Of a stretch of DNA of 35,124 nucleotides, positions 23,498 to 31,006 are shown one piece after another (within the stretch, counting starts at the first letter, position 1; each line of letters begins with the position of its first letter). Location: positions 1-35,124 of the IMG/VR virus record IMGVR_UViG_3300035681_000076. One strand, written 5' to 3'. The DNA comes from a virus. Position numbers and translations under genes: made by a program. Below the pieces are notes generated by a model. The model was not told where the DNA came from. It made no database searches and worked only from the letters and a program-made list of their open reading frames with translations.

Positions 23498-24908
23498 TGT
23501 CAGAATTAGCCTACAGCCTAAGCAAAAAGAATTCTTGCATGCAGTGGAAAAGACCCCTGTGGTTTTCTTCGGTGGTGCACGTGGTGGTGGTAAAAGCGCA
23601 GGACTTAGGCGAATTATGCTTTTACGTCGGCTTGTATATCCTGGCAGCACTGGGGCTATATTTCGCAGAACTTATCCAGAACTTGAAGGAAACCATATTA
23701 GGCCTTTGTTTCAAGATTATCCATTTCTTCGAGAGTATTGGAATGAATCAAAAAAACTAATCACATTACCTAATGGGTCCACACTTCAGTTTTGTCATTG
23801 TAATGGGGAAAATGATGTTGCTCTTTATCAAGGTCGAGAGTTTCATGATCTAGCAATTGATGAAGCAGGTCAGTGGCCAGAGACTATGTTTCGCACGCTA
23901 CTTGGTTCTAATCGATCATCTAAGCCAGGTATTAAAGCCAGAGCAATACTTACAGGTAACCCAGGTGGTATTGGGCATGCTTGGCTTAAGCGCATATTTG
24001 TAGAGCGTAAGTTTAAAGAAGAAGAACGAGAAAACGACTACACATTTATACAAGCATTTGTGCAAGACAATGCAGCCTTGCTTGAGAACGACCCTGACTA
24101 TGTACACAGACTTAAAACAGAACCTAATGAAGCTTTAAGACGTGCTTTTCTTTATGGCGATTGGGATATCTTTGCAGGTCAGTTCTTTAGCGAAATAAGC
24201 AGAACAGTTCATCTTATTAAGCCATTTAACTTGCCTCATCACTGGTCACGCTTTGGCGCGTACGACTTTGGTTACAATCACCCCGCAGCGTTTGGTTGGT
24301 TTGCAACAGACGAAGACGGTAACGTGTACATGTATCGAGAGCTCATAAAGCCTCAACTTCGTGTAGACCAGTTTTGTCAGTTACTTAAAAGCTATCCTGA
24401 TACTGAGAACTTATATCCAATTGTAGCAGGTCACGATTGCTGGGCAAAAAAAGGGGTGCTTAATGAATCCTCACCCCCAACTATTGCAGAAGAGTTCGCT
24501 AAACATTCAATCATGCTTAAACGTGCGAACATTGATCGAATACAGGGCGCTGCGCAAGTTCGCTCATATTTAGCATGGCAAAATAAAGCCAATGGACATA
24601 ACAAGCCAAGGTTTTATATATTCGACACATGCCCTATTACATTTGATTGCTTAACTCGTATGCAGCACGACCCGAATAAAGTTGAAGACGTGCTTAAAGT
24701 AGACGCTAAAGAAGGTGACGTTTACTCAGGCGACGACCCTTTCGATATGGTCAGATACGCTTTGATGACTCGGCCTCCAATCACAGAACACCCGCCAATT
24801 AATTACAAGTACGGCTCTAAGGAATGGGCTGAGCAGCAAGTAACTGAAATGGAAAAAGCAGCTCAAGAGCATTTTGAGTCACTTCAAGAACAAGCAGGAT
24901 TTGTCTGA
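23490..24908 (+). CDS. terL: Terminase large subunit (packaging ATPase and nuclease)
   Basis: 472 aa, normal length. The ATPase has Walker A GGARGGGKS (28-36), Walker B with DLAIDEAGQW (120-129, D124-E125 acidic pair) and a coupling segment AILTGNPGG. The RNase H-like nuclease has AYDFGYNHPAAFGW (D259), IVAGHDCW (D316) and DDPFDMVRYALM (near 415-426). It pumps DNA through the portal and cuts it at the end of packaging. ATG 23490 overlaps the small-subunit stop by 8 nt. The TGA stop at its end shares bases with the putative promoter motif at 24907. Confidence 0.95.
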   Translation: MIDVRISLQPKQKEFLHAVEKTPVVFFGGARGGGKSAGLRRIMLLRRLVYPGSTGAIFRRTYPELEGNHIRPLFQDYPFLREYWNESKKLITLPNGSTLQFCHCNGENDVALYQGREFHDLAIDEAGQWPETMFRTLLGSNRSSKPGIKARAILTGNPGGIGHAWLKRIFVERKFKEEERENDYTFIQAFVQDNAALLENDPDYVHRLKTEPNEALRRAFLYGDWDIFAGQFFSEISRTVHLIKPFNLPHHWSRFGAYDFGYNHPAAFGWFATDEDGNVYMYRELIKPQLRVDQFCQLLKSYPDTENLYPIVAGHDCWAKKGVLNESSPPTIAEEFAKHSIMLKRANIDRIQGAAQVRSYLAWQNKANGHNKPRFYIFDTCPITFDCLTRMQHDPNKVEDVLKVDAKEGDVYSGDDPFDMVRYALMTRPPITEHPPINYKYGSKEWAEQQVTEMEKAAQEHFESLQEQAGFV

Positions 24909-24919
24909 CAGCGATGCAT
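24907..24919 (+). promoter_or_regulatory. Putative phage late promoter motif, site 5
   Basis: GACA-GCG-ATGCAT followed by TAGTAG, ending 6 nt before the first fibre's ATG (24926). The gap has no ribosome site. If the motif acts as a -10-like element, transcription would begin at about the ATG. Confidence 0.45.
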
Positions 24920-24925
24920 TAGTAG

Positions 24926-26548
24926 ATGTCGTTTTCAAGTACGAGACAAATTGGATTGCCCGCAGGCGGCTTAACAGGACAGGCATTAGTTAAACTCTCA
25001 AATAATGATTTTGACGTTGCTTGGGGTACTGGTAGTGGAACAGGCGGGTCCGTTACAAGTGTTTTTGGAAGAACAGGTGTAATTGTACCTCAAAGTGGTG
25101 ATTACGATTCTGACTTAGTTCCTGAGCAAGTTGGAGCTAGCAATTTATATTTTACAAATACTCGTGCAAGGGCTGTGTTTAGTAATACAACCCCCATAAA
25201 TTACTCTGCAGGTGTTTACTCAATTACTCTCGCAAGCACTTCTGCAAATGGTTATATAAGCTCAACTGATTGGACAACGTTTAACAGTAAAGGCACTGGC
25301 ACTGTTACAAGCGTCGGCTTAACTGTTCCAAGTTGGTTAACAGTCAGTGCTCCCGTTACAACAACAGGCACTCTTGCAATTACAGCAACAAGTGGTCAAA
25401 CAGCTAATCAAGTTATGGCAACTCCTGACGGAGCAACAGGCGCTATGTCACTTCGTGCGTTGGTTGAAAACGATATTCCAAACTTAGACGCTTCTAAAAT
25501 AACAAGTGGATATTTAAGTCCTGTATTGGGCGGCGGGGGTGTACCGTTTTACGGTGACGGATCAGACGGCAACGTTACGATAAATTCGAACATTACCTTA
25601 GTTCGCGATATGTATTACAATAATCTTACGTTCACGAGCAACTTTAGTATTCTTAGTTCTGGGTATCGTATTTTTGTTGCTGGCATTTTAGACACAACCA
25701 ATACAACTGGGAATGCAGGAATAACAAATAACGGAAACACTGGAGGTAATGCTTCTGGTGCAACAGGCGGCGGGGCCGGAGGGGGTCGTGGAGGAAATAC
25801 AGTCGGAGGTAGTCTTGTCGGGTCAGGTGGAACTACAGCCACTACAGGAATTGGCACACAGGCAACTGTTGTTGCAGGTACTGCAACATCATTTGGTGGA
25901 TCTAGTGGAAGTGCAGGCGCAGGCGGCGGATTAGGCGCTGTCGGTACTGCAGGAAGAACAGGCACCGCACGATTTGATAATAAAATGAATTTTTTTGACG
26001 TAAATCTTTTAAGAGGACAGGCTTTATATTCTGGGGGAATGTCTGGGCCAGGAGGTACTGCAGGAAATGGAAATGGTATCTTAGTAGCTGGTGGTGGCGG
26101 TGGTGGTGGATCGGGTGCTGGTGTAATAGCAATTTTTGCAAATATAATTAAACGTGACGGTACAACTGCTTCTAATTTTTTTCGCGTTAACGGTGGTGCA
26201 GGTGGCAATGGTGGAAATGCCGTAGGCGGAGGTGGCGGCGGCGGTGGCGCAGGTGGCGCAGGCGGCGCCATATACATAGTTTATAATTCACTTCAAAATT
26301 CAACAGCAACAAACATAATAAGTGCAAGCGGCGGGGCAGGTGGCAATGGTGGTATTGGCAGTGCTGGCTATTACGGAGGCACTGGAGGAACTGGATCAAA
26401 TTCAGGCAGAATCATAGTTATCAATGCATCCACAGGTGTCGTGACTGAATACGACGGAACTGCAGTCGCTGGAAATACAGCTGCAGCTCCTACAGGAACG
26501 GCAGGCACCGTGGGCGGTACGGGTGCTATTTTACAAGCTAGCTTATAA
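24926..26548 (+). CDS. Glycine-rich tail fibre or adhesin, paralogue 1
   Basis: 540 aa. Residues about 1-200 are a fibre shaft that uses widespread phage motifs: GLTGQALVKLSNNDFDVAWG, TSVFGRTGVIVPQSGDYDSD, NLYFTNTRARAVF, STDWTTFNSKG, ENDIPNLDASKITSG. The next 70 or so residues include FSILSSGYRIFVAGILDTTN. The C-terminal half is glycine-rich with long GG runs (GGAGGGRGGN, GGGGGGGSGAGVIAIFANII, GGGGGGGGAGGAGGAIYIVY). Such segments can pack as polyglycine helices in receptor-binding tips such as the adhesin of phage S16. It is probably a surface receptor-binding protein. No ribosome site is seen at its ATG. The strong glycine bias is not shared by neighbouring genes. Confidence 0.78.
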   Translation: MSFSSTRQIGLPAGGLTGQALVKLSNNDFDVAWGTGSGTGGSVTSVFGRTGVIVPQSGDYDSDLVPEQVGASNLYFTNTRARAVFSNTTPINYSAGVYSITLASTSANGYISSTDWTTFNSKGTGTVTSVGLTVPSWLTVSAPVTTTGTLAITATSGQTANQVMATPDGATGAMSLRALVENDIPNLDASKITSGYLSPVLGGGGVPFYGDGSDGNVTINSNITLVRDMYYNNLTFTSNFSILSSGYRIFVAGILDTTNTTGNAGITNNGNTGGNASGATGGGAGGGRGGNTVGGSLVGSGGTTATTGIGTQATVVAGTATSFGGSSGSAGAGGGLGAVGTAGRTGTARFDNKMNFFDVNLLRGQALYSGGMSGPGGTAGNGNGILVAGGGGGGGSGAGVIAIFANIIKRDGTTASNFFRVNGGAGGNGGNAVGGGGGGGGAGGAGGAIYIVYNSLQNSTATNIISASGGAGGNGGIGSAGYYGGTGGTGSNSGRIIVINASTGVVTEYDGTAVAGNTAAAPTGTAGTVGGTGAILQASL

Positions 26549-26560
26549 GGAATTTTTAAA

Positions 26561-28201
26561 ATGAGTTATTCATCTAATAAAGGTCAAAGAATTTCTGAAG
26601 GCGGCTTAGCTGGTCAAATTCTTATAAAAGCTTCTAACACTGATTACGACACAACATGGACAAACAATAGCGGGATAATAAACTCAGTCTTTGGTCGTAT
26701 CGGTGCAGTCGTTGCAGCTTATGGCGATTATAATTCTGCTCAAGTTACTCAAGGTGCAACAAATTTATATTTTACAAATGCGCTAACAACAGCAGCTATA
26801 ACAGCTTCATCACCTTTAAGTTTCTCAAGTGGTGTTGTGTCTATCGCTCAAGCCAACGGTTCAACTAACGGTTACTTATCCAGCACGGATTGGAATACGT
26901 TTAACTCAAAAGGCAATGCTACTGTTACAAACATAGCGATGACTGTACCTGCTTTTTTAGCTGTGACAGGAACTCCTATTACAACAGGCAGCGGAACATT
27001 TGCGATTGCATCTGCGTCTGGCTTAACTGCAAACTCAGTTCTTGCGACTCCTAATGGAACAACTGGTGCAGTGTCAGTTCGTGCGCTTGTCGCTAATGAT
27101 ATTCCAAACATAAGTGCTGCTAAAATTACGACAGGGGTTTTATCTCCTGCCGTTGGTGGTGTTCCACTTGGTTTTTTCGGAAGCGGAAGTGACGGGGACG
27201 TAACATTAACTTCTGGTGTTTTGCTTTTAGCTAGAGATATGTTCTACCGCAATCTTACGATATCGGGCACTGCAAGTATATTAGCTACTGGCTATCGTAT
27301 TTTCGTATCAGAAACTCTTGATCTAACAAACGCACCTGCAAACGCAATAAACAGAAATGCAAATAATGGTGGAAATGCTTCAGGTTCAACTGGAGGTTCT
27401 GGTGCTTCTGCTTTAGCGGCTAACACAGTAGGCGGCACGGCAGGTGGAAACGGTGGTACTGCAGGCGGCACAGGTGTAACAACTGCTGGTTTCGTAACAC
27501 AAGCAACAGCAATTACAGCTCAACAAACTTCCTTAGGTGGAAGTAACGGAGCATCAGGTGGTGGTGGCACATCTGCAGGATCAGCTAACCCTCGTACTCA
27601 AGTTCTTGCTCAAGCAAATTCATTTTATCGTGTTGACCATCAAATACTACGAGGTGCTTCAGTTTTTGGAGGAGGTTTGTCTGGCCCTGGAGGCACTTCA
27701 GGAGCAGGCGATGGCACAAATGCAGGTGCAGGCGGCGGGGGTGGCGGAAGTGGTCCTGGTATTATTTGTATATTTGCAAAAACAATAGCTCGTGATTCAA
27801 CAACAGCCGCAGGTTGTATTTCTGTAAACGGAGGTAGTGGTGGAAATGGAGCAGCCTCAACTTTTGGGACCACAGGCGGCGGGGCCGGAGGTGCCGGTGG
27901 CGGTGGCGGGGTAGTAATACTTTATTATGCAAACTTAACTGGATCTATTGCTTATAATGCCATTAGGGCTTTTGGAGGCAATGGGGGTAATGGAGGAAAC
28001 TCAGTTACCGCAACTCGATCTGCAGGTCAGGGAGGCCAAGGTGGCAGTGGCGGTAGGATTTTGTTATTTGACGTTACTCAAGGAACAATAACAGAAACTG
28101 ACGGTACAAGAACTCTTGCTGCAGCACCAGCTGTTATTGCATCTGGAGATCAAGTCGGTGGCACTGGCACTACAGGCGTGCAAACCCAATCGGATTTATA
28201 A
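26561..28201 (+). CDS. Glycine-rich tail fibre or adhesin, paralogue 2
   Basis: 546 aa, with an AAGGAA ribosome site 13 nt after the previous stop. The layout matches paralogue 1: shaft motifs GGLAGQILIKASNTDYDTTW, TNLYFTNALTTAA, STDWNTFNSKGN and NDIPNISAAKITTGVL, then FYRNLTISGTASILATGYRI and a glycine-rich tip (GGSGGNGAASTFG, GGGAGGAGGGGGVVILYYAN, FGGNGGNGGN). The shaft is conserved and the glycine-rich tip differs, as expected for adhesins that bind different receptors. A 40-bp DNA block is shared with paralogue 3 (26876-26915 and 28530-28569). Confidence 0.78.
   Translation: MSYSSNKGQRISEGGLAGQILIKASNTDYDTTWTNNSGIINSVFGRIGAVVAAYGDYNSAQVTQGATNLYFTNALTTAAITASSPLSFSSGVVSIAQANGSTNGYLSSTDWNTFNSKGNATVTNIAMTVPAFLAVTGTPITTGSGTFAIASASGLTANSVLATPNGTTGAVSVRALVANDIPNISAAKITTGVLSPAVGGVPLGFFGSGSDGDVTLTSGVLLLARDMFYRNLTISGTASILATGYRIFVSETLDLTNAPANAINRNANNGGNASGSTGGSGASALAANTVGGTAGGNGGTAGGTGVTTAGFVTQATAITAQQTSLGGSNGASGGGGTSAGSANPRTQVLAQANSFYRVDHQILRGASVFGGGLSGPGGTSGAGDGTNAGAGGGGGGSGPGIICIFAKTIARDSTTAAGCISVNGGSGGNGAASTFGTTGGGAGGAGGGGGVVILYYANLTGSIAYNAIRAFGGNGGNGGNSVTATRSAGQGGQGGSGGRILLFDVTQGTITETDGTRTLAAAPAVIASGDQVGGTGTTGVQTQSDL
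26876..26915 (+). repeat. 40-bp block shared by fibre paralogues 2 and 3
   Basis: This block begins TTATCCAGCACGGATTGGAA and recurs at 28530-28569 with one mismatch (26899 G, 28553 C). It codes for LSSTDWNTFNSKG. The corresponding DNA in paralogue 1 (about 25254-25293) is clearly more diverged, so copies 2 and 3 were probably homogenised or duplicated more recently. Confidence 0.8.
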
Positions 28202-28214
28202 GGAAAATTTTATA

Positions 28215-29840
28215 ATGAGCATATCTACAAATAGACCTTTAGGTATTCCTGCAGGCGGCACCACGGGACAAGTTTTAGCTAAGTTAACTAACAATAATTA
28301 TGATTATACTTGGATTCCTGGCACTGGCTCTCCAGTAACTTCTGTATTTGGTCAAAGTGCTGCGGTTGTTGCTGTATCAGGCGACTATCACACCGATTTA
28401 ATCATTGAGACCACAAATTTGTATTTTACAAATGCTCGAGCACTAGAAGCTTTAAGCGCATCTGCACCTTTAAGTTTTAATGCTGGAAATTTAAGTATTA
28501 CGCAAGCAAGTGCAACAACAGATGGTTATTTATCCAGCACGGATTGGAATACCTTTAACTCAAAAGGCAGTGGAAACATTACAAGCGTAGATGTCACGGC
28601 TCCAACATTTTTAGCAGTATTAAACAACCCAGTAACAAGTAGCGGAACGATTGCAATAACTGCAAGCGATGGACAATTAGCTAATCAAGTTCTTGCTACA
28701 CCAGACGGTTCTACGGGTACATTGTCGCTTCGATCACTTGTTGCAAACGATATTCCAAATTTAAGTGCTGCAAAAATAACTTCTGGAGTTTTAGCTATTG
28801 ATCGCGGGGGTGCTCCTCGTCCTCCGTACTACGGTCTTGGTCAATTAGGAGATTTAACAATTACATCGGGCACAACACTTTTAGCTGACGATTTATATGT
28901 AAACAATTTAACTATTTCTGGAACTGGTTCAATTCTTGTAGCCGGTTATCGAATATTTGTTGCTGGTACTTTAGATTTAACAAATGCCCCTCTTGGAGCA
29001 ATAACTCGAAACGGTGCAGTAGGAAACGCGGGATCGGGAGCTTCGGGCGGTGTTGCTCTTGGTGCTACAGGAGGAAATACTGTTGGTGGTAATAACGCTT
29101 CTGTGATTGGTGGCAACTCAGGAACAGGTGCAGGAACTGCGGGCGGTAACTCACAATATAGTGCAAATAGTTTGGGAGGTCAGGGTGGAGCTGGAGGTAG
29201 CGGCGGCGCGCCTGCTTTAGCTGCAGGAGCGGCAGGCGGTACAACAACTGTAAGCGCAGCTACAGTTCCTTTTCGACGTTTTGATTTTAATATGCTTCGT
29301 GGACCAAGTTTAAATCTTGGTGGAGGTTCTGGAGCGGCAGGCGGCGGGGCAAACGGAGACGGCACAAATAATGGTGGTGCAGGTGGTTCAGGCGCCACAG
29401 GCGGTAACATAATATATATCGCGTGTAACATTTTAAGACGCGACACAACTACAGCCGCAGGAGCTATTCGTGCTATTGGAGCTGTAGGAGGAGCCGGGGC
29501 AAACTCAAGTGGTGGAAATAGCGGTGGCGGGGGAGGTGCTGGCGGTGCGGGAGGCGGCTTTGTATATATCGCGTACAATCTCCTTCAAGGTAACGCTGCT
29601 ACTAACATAATAAACGTGAGCGGGGGTCAAGGGGGTCAGGGGGGCAATGGCACAGGCACAGGACGTGGAGGTGCTGGAGGACAAGGCGGAGCTGGGGGAA
29701 GAGTGATTCTTGTAAACATGTCTACTGGAGTTGTGACTGATAGTAACGCAGTTACCACTTTACCTGCGGCTGCTACAACACCCACAACAACTACAGGCAC
29801 TGCGGGTACCGCTGGAACAACTCTACAAGTGACTTTATAA
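28215..29840 (+). CDS. Glycine-rich tail fibre or adhesin, paralogue 3
   Basis: 541 aa starting MSISTNRPLGIPAGGTTGQV. An ATG at 28116 in the same frame is rejected because it would overlap paralogue 2 by 86 nt and has no ribosome site, whereas AAGGAAA precedes 28215. The shaft (QVLAKLTNNNYDYTWI, TNLYFTNARALEAL, STDWNTFNSKGSGN, NDIPNLSAAKITSGVL) is followed by SILVAGYRIFVAGTLDLTNA and a glycine-rich tip (GGQGGAGGSGGAPALAAG, GNSGGGGGAGGAGGGFVYIA, SGGQGGQGGNGTGTGRGG). The three tandem copies are of near-equal length. Confidence 0.78.
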   Translation: MSISTNRPLGIPAGGTTGQVLAKLTNNNYDYTWIPGTGSPVTSVFGQSAAVVAVSGDYHTDLIIETTNLYFTNARALEALSASAPLSFNAGNLSITQASATTDGYLSSTDWNTFNSKGSGNITSVDVTAPTFLAVLNNPVTSSGTIAITASDGQLANQVLATPDGSTGTLSLRSLVANDIPNLSAAKITSGVLAIDRGGAPRPPYYGLGQLGDLTITSGTTLLADDLYVNNLTISGTGSILVAGYRIFVAGTLDLTNAPLGAITRNGAVGNAGSGASGGVALGATGGNTVGGNNASVIGGNSGTGAGTAGGNSQYSANSLGGQGGAGGSGGAPALAAGAAGGTTTVSAATVPFRRFDFNMLRGPSLNLGGGSGAAGGGANGDGTNNGGAGGSGATGGNIIYIACNILRRDTTTAAGAIRAIGAVGGAGANSSGGNSGGGGGAGGAGGGFVYIAYNLLQGNAATNIINVSGGQGGQGGNGTGTGRGGAGGQGGAGGRVILVNMSTGVVTDSNAVTTLPAAATTPTTTTGTAGTAGTTLQVTL

Positions 29841-29845
29841 GCACA

Positions 29846-29858
29846 GACAAGGATACAT
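29846..29858 (+). promoter_or_regulatory. Putative phage late promoter motif, site 6
   Basis: GACA-AGG-ATACAT followed by AAATAT, ending 6 nt before ATG 29865. The AAGGA inside it can also serve as a ribosome site, so here the motif and translation signal overlap. Confidence 0.5.
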
Positions 29859-29864
29859 AAATAT

Positions 29865-30125
29865 ATGCTACCTTTTATTGATCAAAAGAAAATCGGCTCT
29901 GCAATGGTTAACATGCGTAAAGCTGATGGAACTCAACGCTATCAAGAAGGCGGTGAAGTTGAAGAACAAAAATCTAATGACAATCTTGAAAGTGTAGCTC
30001 AAGAACTTATTGACGCCGTAAATAGTAAAGACGCAAAAGCTGTGGCTATGGCACTTCAAGCTGCTTTTAACGTATGTGAATCCGAAGGTATGGAAGAATA
30101 CGAAGAAGAAGAAAGTGAAATCTAA
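29865..30125 (+). CDS. Small acidic protein of the portal operon
   Basis: 86 aa. It holds one GG unit (RYQEGGEVEE), a helical middle (LESVAQELIDAVNSKDAKAV, then AMALQAAFNVCESEG) and a very acidic end (EEYEEEESEI). The family occurs upstream of portal genes in many uncultured podoviruses; its role is not known. Its stop codon region overlaps the next start (TAATG), so the two are coupled. The GG unit recurs in the next protein and in ejection protein 1. Confidence 0.65.
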   Translation: MLPFIDQKKIGSAMVNMRKADGTQRYQEGGEVEEQKSNDNLESVAQELIDAVNSKDAKAVAMALQAAFNVCESEGMEEYEEEESEI

Positions 30126-30733
30126 TGCCACTTATTCAAGGTAAATCAGAAAAATCTTTTGAAAAGAATGTGAGAACAGAAATGGAATCAGGAAAGCCAC
30201 AAAAACAAGCTCTAGCAATTGCTTATTCAGTTAAAAGAAAAGCTCAAAAGAAAGCTAAAGGCGGAATGATTAAAGACGCCGTTGAGCCTGCAGGATTGGA
30301 GCATCACTCAGCTCCTGGCTATGTCATGGAAATGGCAGAAGGTGGTCAAGTAAATCCTAAACTTATGGCTTCTCACATGGGAGTTCCCAGTTCCGCTCGT
30401 AATGTTGCCGAAGCGATTATTTCACACATTGCTAAAAAGAAAGGTTATGCAAAAGGAGGCGAGGTTCTTGAAAACAGCGCTGAGCATGAAGCAATGGAAT
30501 CGCCTGAGATGGAATATGCTGAGCATGATCATGTGGGTGGCGCAGAAATAGGCAATCCAATTAAATACGGACAAGGATACGACCCAGTCGGTATGCAAGA
30601 TTGCCATGAATCCTATTTGTCAGACGAGCTAGATGGCGAGTTTGAAGGCGTTCAACCTAAGAAGAAATACGCTGAAGGCGGTATGGTTGATCGTATTATG
30701 GGCAAGATTCGCAAAAAGCACATGGGAGCTTAA
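30125..30733 (+). CDS. Conserved phage protein with repeated GG units
   Basis: 202 aa. The N-terminal block GKSEKSFEKNVRTEMESGKP followed by QKQALAIAYSVKRKAQ is a widespread phage motif of unknown function. Further on lie four GG units: AKGGMIKD, AEGGQVNP, YAKGGEVLE, YAEGGMVDRIMGKIRKK, separated by acidic and Met-rich stretches. The ends are basic and the middle acidic. It sits between the fibre cluster and the portal and probably enters the head or aids assembly; function is not established. Confidence 0.68.
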   Translation: MPLIQGKSEKSFEKNVRTEMESGKPQKQALAIAYSVKRKAQKKAKGGMIKDAVEPAGLEHHSAPGYVMEMAEGGQVNPKLMASHMGVPSSARNVAEAIISHIAKKKGYAKGGEVLENSAEHEAMESPEMEYAEHDHVGGAEIGNPIKYGQGYDPVGMQDCHESYLSDELDGEFEGVQPKKKYAEGGMVDRIMGKIRKKHMGA

Positions 30734-30743
30734 TTAGCTTTCA

Positions 30744-30756
30744 GACAAATATACAT
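30744..30756 (+). promoter_or_regulatory. Putative phage late promoter motif, site 7
   Basis: GACA-AAT-ATACAT followed by CCATATGG. It ends 4 nt before ATG 30761. No ribosome site can be found between it and the ATG, so leaderless initiation is a possibility, as at site 5. Confidence 0.5.
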
Positions 30757-30760
30757 CCAT

Positions 30761-31006
30761 ATGGATGTTAAAAATGCGCGAGATTTGGCGAAAATCATCG
30801 CTTTATGTAGAAAAAACAATGTAAAAAGCTGCAAAATCGGTGCAGAATCAATCGAATTCACACTTTCAGATGTGCAACCTGTTAAACAAAGAAAGTCTAA
30901 AGCAATTATTGATGAGGCAACAGACGACAAAGCTGTTCCTACTTATTCCCCAGAAGACATTCTCTTTTGGTCAGCTTCTATGAATAACGCTGTAGGTGGA
31001 AACTAA
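30761..31006 (+). CDS. Small conserved protein upstream of the portal gene
   Basis: 81 aa. A helical first half (NARDLAKIIALCRKNNVKSC) followed by KIGAESIEFTLSDVQP, a basic linker and a C-terminal YSPEDILFWSASMNN. The family is recurrent directly before portal genes in uncultured short-tailed phages. Its final TAA overlaps the portal ATG (TAATG), so it is translated with it. Function unknown; an assembly helper or portal cofactor is likely. Confidence 0.65.
   Translation: MDVKNARDLAKIIALCRKNNVKSCKIGAESIEFTLSDVQPVKQRKSKAIIDEATDDKAVPTYSPEDILFWSASMNNAVGGN

Noticed and set aside
25615-26277. 220-aa proline-rich minus-strand ORF
   Set aside because: It is the antisense shadow of glycine codons (GGN gives CCN). 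The same holds for 27640-27873 and 29180-29578.
28116-28214. N-terminal extension of the third fibre
   Set aside because: It overlaps paralogue 2, lacks a ribosome site, and the other two paralogues begin at the equivalent of 28215.
24926-29840. Diversity-generating retroelement acting on the fibres
   Set aside because: No reverse transcriptase gene and no template repeat with adenine-specific differences were seen; the repeats are explained by paralogy.
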